Of a stretch of DNA of 11,689 bases, positions 6,440-11,689 are shown piece after piece. Where the stretch lies: NCBI GenBank assembly GCA_031285245.1, contig JAITWN010000171.1, forward strand, positions 1-11,689, in the 5' to 3' direction. The stretch's first letter is position 1. Each line of letters starts with the position of its first letter. The translations under genes were made by a program, and so were the position numbers. The notes under the pieces were generated by a model. The model made no database searches, was not told the DNA's origin, and worked only from the letters and a program-made list of their open reading frames with translations. The stretch is from Chromatiales bacterium. Lineage in GTDB: Bacteria > Pseudomonadota > Gammaproteobacteria > SZUA-140.

Positions 6440-7209
6440 TCAGGGCAGGTAATATGCGGTTCGTTCTGGGCTTGCTGATGTGGGGCGCGGCGTTTGCGGC
6501 GAGCGCCCATTATCCACTGCTGATCGGAGATCGCCCGCCGGATATGGGCGAGCGAGGTGGTTCCATCGATTTCACCTATGGTTTGGGAGAATTGTATGAG
6601 CGAGTGTATGCCGATGCTAGGCGGCCCGATTGGATACGGGCGTATACCTTCGATGGTCAGATCGTAGATCTGACCAAGCAGCTCAAAGCCGCTGGTCCGA
6701 TCTCCAAGCTCAAATACGATTCCAAACGTATTGGGGATACTTGGGTAGTGGCGCATGTTCCGATGTCCTGGAGTGATCACGACTCGGCTTTTAGCGAAAC
6801 TACGGTGCGTACGCTCGTGCATCAGGGGCTTTCCCGTGGCTGGGAGACGCCGCTGGGCTTTCCCTTGGAGATCGTATTACTCAACCAGCCTTATGGAATC
6901 CTGCCAGGTGATGCCATCAGATTCGAAGTGTTGCGCGATGGCAAACCTCTCGCGGATGCAAAAGTTTACGCTGAGAAATATTACGATCCTCCGCTAAAGA
7001 AGCCTTATCCCTCGCAAGCGCTGATGACGCGCACGGCACGTACAGATCGTAACGGAATCGCTATGGTCAATCTGCACAGCCCAGGATGGTGGGTGCTGTT
7101 TACCACGCTTGAATTAGATGAGCGAAAAGAAGGTGGAAAATCAGGTCCTGCCAGTTTGCAGGATACTGTATGGATTTATGTCGATCAAAGACCAGGCAGT
7201 TTGAATTGA
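6436..7209 (+). CDS. nikK: NikK-like periplasmic DUF4198 protein
   Basis: A 257-residue exported protein resembling the DUF4198/NikK family found in nickel ECF-transporter operons, where it is thought to bind nickel in the periplasm. A signal peptide is predicted with cleavage at ASA|HYPLLI, after residue 24; an Ala-His-aromatic start is typical of the family. The C-terminal half (LPGDAIRFEVLRDGKPLADAKVYAE ... TDRNGIAMVNL) has the Ig-like fold pattern of DUF4198. The start overlaps the upstream stop (ATGA). An internal ATG at 6454, with GCAGG just upstream, would also give an intact signal peptide and may be the true start. A hairpin follows the gene. Symbol assigned by family and context, not by a database match. 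Confidence 0.7.
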   Translation: MIRAGNMRFVLGLLMWGAAFAASAHYPLLIGDRPPDMGERGGSIDFTYGLGELYERVYADARRPDWIRAYTFDGQIVDLTKQLKAAGPISKLKYDSKRIGDTWVVAHVPMSWSDHDSAFSETTVRTLVHQGLSRGWETPLGFPLEIVLLNQPYGILPGDAIRFEVLRDGKPLADAKVYAEKYYDPPLKKPYPSQALMTRTARTDRNGIAMVNLHSPGWWVLFTTLELDERKEGGKSGPASLQDTVWIYVDQRPGSLN

Positions 7210-7214
7210 CCCTC

Positions 7215-7257
7215 GATTTTCCCCGGGATTGCATGAGGCGATCCTGGGGAAATCTTT
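7215..7257 (+). terminator. hairpin after nikK, probable weak terminator or attenuator
   Basis: TTTCCCCGGGAT (7218-7229) pairs with ATCCTGGGGAAA (7241-7252) with one G-T pair, giving a 12-bp stem and an 11-nt loop, followed by TCTTTCC. The T tract is poor, so it may attenuate rather than end transcription. It starts the 184-bp gap between nikK and nikL. Confidence 0.6.
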
Positions 7258-7356
7258 CCTGAAGAGCGAGCTGTGCTCGGGTATCGGAAAAGCAGCGAGC
7301 ATTTCGTGGAAGCAAGACGGCGATAAGCTTTGGTGGTAATATCCAACTTGATTACT

Positions 7357-7378
7357 TATGATAGTCTACTGATTCATA
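7357..7378. promoter_or_regulatory. palindromic candidate operator before nikL
   Basis: TATGA (7357-7361) and TCATA (7374-7378) form an inverted repeat with 12 bp between the arms, ending 15 bp before the nikL start. The arms equal the core of the E. coli NikR half-site (GTATGA...TCATAC), but that site has a 16-bp spacer, so the geometry differs. The surrounding AT-rich stretch (7336-7378) may hold the nikLMQO promoter; no -35/-10 pair is clearly preferred. Confidence 0.35.
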
Positions 7379-7393
7379 GCGTGGCCCCCTATC

Positions 7394-8032
7394 ATGCGTG
7401 CCTCAATATCCCTTGTTTTTCTTGGATTTTTTCTGCTCTTTGTCGGAGCGGTACATGCGCACAAGGTCAATATGTTTGCGCATGTGGAAGGCGAGCAGGT
7501 TATCGTCGAAGGGTATTTCGCAGACGGCAAGCCAGCTGAAAAAGCAAAGATCGAGGTATTGTCGCCGAGCGGAGAGAGTCTGCTGACGGGGACGGCTGAT
7601 GCGAAAGGTTTATTTTCCTTTGTTATCCCTCAGATCAGCGATCTGCGTATCGTGCTCTATGCAGGCATGGGGCATCGTTCTGAATACACCATTCCGGAAG
7701 CGGAATTAGCGGGCGCCACTGCCGCGCCTTCTGCGGCGGCGGAGTCGACTGATAAGGTGGAAGCTGGCAACGGCAGCGATCAGTCTGCTTCCCCAGTGGC
7801 TCCCACTGAAGTTGAGGCCATGGTGCGCAAGGCGGTTGGAGAAGCGATGCTGCCTGTCGTGCGCGGACTTTCCGAGCTCAAGGAGCAGCGTGGTGTCAGC
7901 GACATCGTCGGTGGCATCGGTCTCATCGTAGGGCTGATAGGTGTGTTTTTTTATGTGAAGGCGCGCCGCATGCTCGCCGCGGGTTCGGCCAAGAGCAGCG
8001 GTGTTTCAGGTCGGGGCAGTAGCGACCGATAA
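7394..8032 (+). CDS. nikL: NikL-like membrane-anchored periplasmic subunit of the nickel ECF transporter
   Basis: A 212-residue protein with a signal peptide (cleavage predicted at AVHA|HKVNMF after residue 22), a beta-rich periplasmic domain (VEGYFADGKPAEKAKIEVLSP, residues about 36-56), a flexible Ala/Ser/Glu-rich linker (about 105-140) and one C-terminal transmembrane helix (about 169-188) followed by basic residues. This architecture matches NikL, the accessory subunit encoded beside NikMQO that replaces CbiN/NikN. No Shine-Dalgarno sequence precedes ATG 7394, and no other in-frame start exists downstream of the stop at 7370. It is 29 bp before nikM. The mature N-terminal histidine may bind metal. 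Symbol by architecture and context. Confidence 0.75.
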   Translation: MRASISLVFLGFFLLFVGAVHAHKVNMFAHVEGEQVIVEGYFADGKPAEKAKIEVLSPSGESLLTGTADAKGLFSFVIPQISDLRIVLYAGMGHRSEYTIPEAELAGATAAPSAAAESTDKVEAGNGSDQSASPVAPTEVEAMVRKAVGEAMLPVVRGLSELKEQRGVSDIVGGIGLIVGLIGVFFYVKARRMLAAGSAKSSGVSGRGSSDR

Positions 8033-8061
8033 GTTCCCATCTTTGTCTATTCACCTAGCTG

Positions 8062-8688
8062 ATGCATATCTCTGAGGGCATATTGCATGGTCCGACGCTG
8101 GCGGCCGGTTTCGTCGGCGCAGGTCTCATCGCGGCGGCGACCATGCGTAATATGGACATGGAAGAGATCCCGAAAATCTCGGTGATCACTTCTGTATTTT
8201 TCGTTGCCTCACTGATCAAAGTGCCGATCGGCCCAAGCAGCGTTCACCTCATTCTCAACGGGCTCGCTGCAGTAGTGCTAGGATGGCGCGCCTTTCCCGC
8301 CATTCTGCTCGCCATTATTCTCCAGGCCATTATTTTCGGGCATGGAGGTGTGACCGTGATCGGTGTAAATGCAGTCATGCTGGGCGGCGGAGCGCTGGTT
8401 GCTTATATGGTATGGCAGCAGCGGCATCGCTTTCCCAATATGAAGCGCAGGGAGTTTGTGTTCGGCGCGCTAGCGGGGGCGACAGCAACCATCAGCTCAG
8501 GAATCGTGCTCGCGCTCGCGTTGGTGACAACAGGCGAGGCCTTTGCGGGAGTTGCGCTTGCTGTGCTGGCGGCGCATATCCCTATCATGCTGATCGAAGG
8601 CGCGGTCGTTGGAGCTTGTGCTGACTTCCTGCAGCGCGTGAAGCCGGAGGTACTGGCAGGGCAGTCTACCCGGGCGGATCGCGGCTGA
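8062..8688 (+). CDS. nikM: ECF transporter S component NikM/CbiM (nickel or cobalt binding)
   Basis: Substrate-binding integral membrane subunit of a group I ECF transporter. The 208-residue protein starts MHISEG; in this family the free amino terminus and His2 enter the channel and coordinate the metal together with a conserved His, here probably H62 in PIGPSSVHLILNG. About six or seven hydrophobic helices are visible. Because Met1-His2 must be N-terminal, the start at 8062 is firm even though no Shine-Dalgarno motif precedes it. It is a stand-alone short form, not fused to NikN. Nickel is favoured over cobalt because of the NikK- and NikL-like neighbours; cobalt cannot be excluded. Confidence 0.92.
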   Translation: MHISEGILHGPTLAAGFVGAGLIAAATMRNMDMEEIPKISVITSVFFVASLIKVPIGPSSVHLILNGLAAVVLGWRAFPAILLAIILQAIIFGHGGVTVIGVNAVMLGGGALVAYMVWQQRHRFPNMKRREFVFGALAGATATISSGIVLALALVTTGEAFAGVALAVLAAHIPIMLIEGAVVGACADFLQRVKPEVLAGQSTRADRG

Positions 8689-8718
8689 CATCGGCTGCCT
8701 TCATCCCAGGACTCCTCC

Positions 8719-9507
8719 ATGGCTCTCGACATTGATCGCTATGCTCACCTCGGATCGCCTATCCAGCGTTGGGATCCACGCTTCAAAATCGCTGCACTCC
8801 TTCTGCTGATTCTTGCTATCGCTCTACTCAAGACGCTGCCGATGGCGGCAGCAGCGCTGACTGTAGCAATAGTCATACTGCTGATTGCTGCGCTACCCAT
8901 GCATTTCGTGTGGCATGGGATGACTTTCATTCTGGTGTTTCTGATCCCGTTCTTCATCGTCATGCCACTGACTTATCCGGGAGAGGCGGCATTCAGAGTG
9001 TTAGGGCTGCCGTTCGCCTTAGAGGGCTTGCGCCTGGCGGCGCTGATTTTTATGAAAGCGCTTTCCATCGTCATGATCAGTTTCGCGATGTTTGGATCGA
9101 GCCGTTTCGATGTTTCCATGCTCGCGCTACAGCATTTGAAGTGTCCGCGCGTGCTGGTGCAGATGCTGCTTTTTACCTATCGCTATACCTTCGTCTTTCT
9201 CGACGAAATGGAGCGCATGTATACCTCGATGCAAGCGCGCGGCTTTATCGCGCGTACCGATCGGCGCACGTTGCGTGTCATCGGGCATTTCGTGGGCACG
9301 TTGTTGGTGCACAGCTTCGAGCGCACCGAACGCATTTACAAAGCGATGCTGTCCAAGGGATATCAAGGAGAGCTGCATTCGATGGTGCGCTTCCATTCGC
9401 ACACCAGCGATTTCATCAAAGCAGCAGTAGTGCTGGTGCTGGCGCTGGCACTGGCGATTGCTGACATGAGCGGCCATTTCAGCCTCGCCGAACAGGCGTG
9501 GTTTTGA
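8719..9507 (+). CDS. nikQ: ECF transporter transmembrane coupling protein NikQ/CbiQ
   Basis: T component that links NikM to the ATPase. The 262-residue protein has hydrophobic helices at about 24-58, 68-85, 103-125, 148-162 and 234-250, with a long cytoplasmic helical region between. The two coupling-helix signatures are visible: MQARGF (A173-R174-G175) and MLSKGYQGE (S212-K213-G214), which dock on the nucleotide-binding subunits. The start ATG has AGGA about 8 nt upstream. It lies 30 bp after nikM and 60 bp before nikO, with no terminator between, so all are probably cotranscribed. Confidence 0.92.
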   Translation: MALDIDRYAHLGSPIQRWDPRFKIAALLLLILAIALLKTLPMAAAALTVAIVILLIAALPMHFVWHGMTFILVFLIPFFIVMPLTYPGEAAFRVLGLPFALEGLRLAALIFMKALSIVMISFAMFGSSRFDVSMLALQHLKCPRVLVQMLLFTYRYTFVFLDEMERMYTSMQARGFIARTDRRTLRVIGHFVGTLLVHSFERTERIYKAMLSKGYQGELHSMVRFHSHTSDFIKAAVVLVLALALAIADMSGHFSLAEQAWF

Positions 9508-9556
9508 TGCCAGCGGTTATCGCAACAACATAGGGCAACGGTTTCCGCCGTGAGGC

Positions 9557-9563
9557 GGGGAGG
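9557..9563 (+). promoter_or_regulatory. nikO ribosome binding site
   Basis: GGGGAGG sits 4 nt before ATG 9568. It favours this start over an in-frame GTG at 9550, which has no such motif and would place the site inside the coding region. Confidence 0.55.
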
Positions 9564-9567
9564 CAAG

Positions 9568-10527
9568 ATGTCCAAACGAATCATTATCGACGTCGACAAC
9601 GTCTGTTTCAGCTATCCCGATGGGCATGAAGTGCTCAAGGGATTGTCCTGTCGCATCGAGGAAGGTGAGAAAGTCGCATTGATCGGCCCGAATGGCGCCG
9701 GTAAGTCTACTTTCATGAGCCATCTCAACGGCGTTCAGTTGCCGGTGTCGGGGCGCATCGCGGTCGATGGCATTGAGGTACGCAAAGACACGCTCAAACA
9801 GATTCGGCGCAAAGTCGGCATCGTGTTTCAGGATCCGGATGATCAGCTCTTCTGCCCGACGGTGTTTGATGACGTGGCTTTCGGGCCGCTCAATCTGGGG
9901 CTTCCGCCAGAGGAAATCGAAGCGCGTGTGCGCGAGGCGCTGGCCGTGGTCGGTCTGCAAGGCTTCGAGGCGCGTTCGTCCTTTCACCTTTCCTTCGGCG
10001 AGCGTAAGCGTCTCGCGCTTGCGACTGTGTTGTCATATCAGCCCGAGATTCTGGTGTTCGATGAGCCGTCGACCAATATGGATCCGCTCAATCGTCGCAA
10101 CCTGATCAGCTGGCTGAAGGAGACCGATCGAACAGTCTTGCTATGTACTCACGACCTCGATATTGCACTTGAGGTTTGCGACCGCTGTCTGCTGTTGGTG
10201 GATGGCAAGATCGCTGCCGATGGTCCGGCGGGCGACATTCTCTACAATCGCAAACTGCTGGAGAGCAACAAGCTTGAGTTGCCCCTGGCGCTGATGACGC
10301 ACGAACTGTTGCATAACATTCTCCATCATCAGGACATGGAAGAAGGCGAGCGCCTCATCATCGGTAGATTCCTCCATGCTCACCGTCATGCTCATGGCCC
10401 GGATTCCGATCACCATGTGCATGTGCATACGCACGACCTTGATCACGCGCATTTGCATGAAGAGGTCGACGATGCGCATTTCAAAGAAATCCGCGACAAG
10501 GAGCAGCGCGAGCTGAAAGGAGAATAG
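9568..10527 (+). CDS. nikO: ECF transporter ATPase NikO/CbiO with histidine-rich C-terminal tail
   Basis: Cytoplasmic ATP-binding subunit that drives nickel (or cobalt) import with NikMQ. From ATG 9568 it has 319 residues. Motifs: Walker A GPNGAGKST (40-48), Q-loop Q88 in VFQDPDDQ, ABC signature LSFGERK (141-147, Phe where the first signature Gly is usual), Walker B ILVFDEP (161-167, catalytic E167 region) and switch His195 (CTHD). After the usual end of the domain (about residue 245) comes an extension with 13 His between 270 and 304 in HxH patterns (HAHRHAH, HHVHVHTH, HAHLH), ending in a charged stretch. Such a tail is likely to bind or store metal in the cytoplasm. It is the last gene of the unit; a hairpin overlaps its stop codon. 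Confidence 0.93.
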   Translation: MSKRIIIDVDNVCFSYPDGHEVLKGLSCRIEEGEKVALIGPNGAGKSTFMSHLNGVQLPVSGRIAVDGIEVRKDTLKQIRRKVGIVFQDPDDQLFCPTVFDDVAFGPLNLGLPPEEIEARVREALAVVGLQGFEARSSFHLSFGERKRLALATVLSYQPEILVFDEPSTNMDPLNRRNLISWLKETDRTVLLCTHDLDIALEVCDRCLLLVDGKIAADGPAGDILYNRKLLESNKLELPLALMTHELLHNILHHQDMEEGERLIIGRFLHAHRHAHGPDSDHHVHVHTHDLDHAHLHEEVDDAHFKEIRDKEQRELKGE

Positions 10528-10545
10528 CCGAGCCTGGCTATTCTC
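10520..10545. terminator. inverted repeat overlapping the nikO stop, possible bidirectional terminator
   Basis: GAGAATAGCC (10520-10529) and GGCTATTCTC (10536-10545) form a perfect 10-bp inverted repeat with a 6-nt loop. The nikO stop codon (10525-10527) lies within its left arm. No long T run follows on either strand, so it may protect mRNA 3' ends or act with the adjacent hairpin between the convergent genes. Confidence 0.5.
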
Positions 10546-10546
10546 G

Positions 10547-10567
10547 ACGCTCGCAGTAGCGGAGCGT
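10547..10567. other. second hairpin between convergent nikO and copA-like genes
   Basis: ACGCTC (10547-10552) pairs with GAGCGT (10562-10567) around a 9-nt loop, directly beside the nikO-stop hairpin and 1 bp from the stop of the convergent ATPase. Together they fill the 40-bp gap and may form a shared 3'-end structure. Confidence 0.4.
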
Positions 10568-11689
10568 TTATGCGCTCTTCAGCCGTAGGCTGTTGCCAAC
10601 GACAAGCAGACTCGAAACACTCATCGCGCCAGCAGCTAGCATCGGGCTGAGCAGCAGGCCCGTAATCGGAAAAAGCGCGCCTGCCGCTACCGGAATCAAG
10701 GCGACATTGTAAGCGTAGGCCCAGAAGAAATTGCCGCGAATAGTGCTGAGCGTGCGGCGCGCAATCCGGAGCGCATCGAGCAGGGCGCGCGGGTCACCGC
10801 GCATCAAAATGACATCTCCCGCTTCAATCGCGACATCCGTGCCCGTTCCAATGGCGACGCCGACATCAGCTTGTGCCAGCGCTGGAGCATCGTTGATGCC
10901 ATCGCCAACGAACGCAACGCGACGGCCTTCGCCTTGAAGTCGTTTGATCTCATCGGCCTTTTGATGGGGCAGTACTTCGGCGACAACCAAATCAATGCCT
11001 GATTCGCGTGCTATCGCGGTTGCGGTGTGTCGATTGTCCCCACTCAGTATGCCGACTCGCAGTCCCATGGCATGGAGCGCTGCCACGGTCTCCTTGCTGC
11101 CTTCCTTGAGTGGATCCGACACCGCGAGGGCTCCCAGCAGGCGTTTGTCTTCTGCGACGTAAAGTACTGATCGACCCTGCTCCGCCCAGGCGTTAACCGT
11201 CTCGCGCGTGGTTGCCGTGTCTATTCCGGATTGCTGCATGAAGCGCTCGGATCCAAGTCTCAGCGTTTTGTCTTCAAGCTGTGCGCAAATGCCAAGCCCA
11301 GGCACAGCATCGACTTTGGTTGCCGCTTCAACAGTGATGTTGCGTGCGCGCGCTGCTTGCACGATGGCGTGAGCAATAGGGTGCTCGCTGTGCGCTTCAC
11401 CGCGCGCGGCTATGGTGAGCAACGCGTCTTCATCGCCATCAACTGCGTAAAGATTGGTGAGCAAAGGGCGACCTTCTGTGAGCGTACCGGTTTTATCAAA
11501 AATAACAGTGTCGATGCGTGCCAGCAGTTCCAACGCAGTGCCGCGCCGGAAGAGCACTCCTCCTTCTGCTGCTCTGCCGCTGCCCACCATGATGGCGGTC
11601 GGTGTTGCGAGTCCCATGGCGCAGGGGCAGGCGATGAGCAGGACGCTAACGGTCGCAACGAAGGCGTGACTTAGCGCAGGAGATGTGCC
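10568..11689 (-). CDS. copA: P1B-type copper-exporting ATPase, C-terminal part
   Basis: Membrane ATPase that pumps Cu(I) out of the cytoplasm. The reading frame is open to the window edge, so only the last 373 residues are present; full-length proteins are about 700-850. From the edge: transmembrane CPC metal site (IACPCAMGLATPT, residues 19-31), phosphorylation motif DKTGT (D65), the P1B-specific HP motif SEHPIAHA (H103-P104), the GDGINDAPALA hinge, then two final helices with YN and MSVSS...NSLRL, the residues typical of Cu(I)-transporting P1B-1 pumps. The ATG at 11617 is internal (inside CPCAMG) and not the start. It converges on nikO and is probably unrelated to nickel import. The N-terminal metal-binding domains lie outside the window. 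Confidence 0.92.
   Translation of the reverse strand, partial: GTSPALSHAFVATVSVLLIACPCAMGLATPTAIMVGSGRAAEGGVLFRRGTALELLARIDTVIFDKTGTLTEGRPLLTNLYAVDGDEDALLTIAARGEAHSEHPIAHAIVQAARARNITVEAATKVDAVPGLGICAQLEDKTLRLGSERFMQQSGIDTATTRETVNAWAEQGRSVLYVAEDKRLLGALAVSDPLKEGSKETVAALHAMGLRVGILSGDNRHTATAIARESGIDLVVAEVLPHQKADEIKRLQGEGRRVAFVGDGINDAPALAQADVGVAIGTGTDVAIEAGDVILMRGDPRALLDALRIARRTLSTIRGNFFWAYAYNVALIPVAAGALFPITGLLLSPMLAAGAMSVSSLLVVGNSLRLKSA

Noticed and set aside
6325..6822. 165-codon open frame antisense to the DUF3347-like and nikK genes
   Set aside because: Spans two well-supported genes on the other strand and has no recognisable motif.
10270..10482. Low-complexity repeat in the DNA encoding the His-rich tail
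   Set aside because: Codons vary (cat/cac with differing spacers) and the frame is intact, so it is a protein-level His repeat rather than a DNA tandem repeat.
11231..11674. 147-codon plus-strand open frame opposite the copper ATPase
   Set aside because: The minus strand here encodes DKTGT, HP and CPC motifs; the plus-strand frame is a shadow.

Overview
The window (about 11.7 kb, mid-to-high GC, dense short-gapped operons with Shine-Dalgarno sites) looks like a chromosomal segment of a Gram-negative proteobacterium, probably a gammaproteobacterium. The support is an outer-membrane beta-barrel ending in Phe, Sec signal peptides, and the style of the MoeB, MoaACDE and ECF-transporter proteins. 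The exact taxon cannot be read from the sequence. No tRNA, rRNA, insertion sequence, CRISPR array or attachment site was found.

Left part (1-4624), molybdenum cofactor (Moco) synthesis. On the minus strand a six-bladed kelch-repeat protein (599-1537) is followed 25 bp later by moeB (1-573, cut by the window edge). Divergent from them, after a 585-bp intergenic region with several hairpins, is a compact moaA-moaC-moaD-moaE operon (2123-4571) ending at a strong intrinsic terminator. MoaA and MoaC convert GTP to cPMP. MoeB adenylates the C-terminal Gly-Gly of MoaD, and MoaD/MoaE insert the two dithiolene sulfurs. moeA and mogA/moaB are not in the window.

Central and right part (4625-10527), nickel (possibly cobalt) uptake across the whole envelope. 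The order is an outer-membrane barrel, a secreted DUF3347-like protein, a NikK/DUF4198-like periplasmic protein, a NikL-like membrane-anchored protein, the S-component NikM, the transmembrane coupling protein NikQ and the ATPase NikO with a histidine-rich tail. Two internal hairpins and a palindromic candidate operator suggest that the accessory exported genes and the nikLMQO core are partly separate transcription units. Nickel is preferred over cobalt because NikK/NikL-type partners are present while CbiN and B12-synthesis genes are not; this is inference.

Right edge (10568-11689): a convergent, truncated P1B-type copper-exporting ATPase (copA-like).

The most interesting pattern is in the nickel locus. 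All four exported proteins have a predicted signal peptide ending in Ala directly before His, so each mature protein would start with histidine. NikM itself starts Met-His, and NikO carries 13 His in 35 residues. This suggests a histidine-based metal hand-over route from outer membrane to cytoplasm. The cytosolic kelch propeller inside a Moco locus is the second unexplained element.
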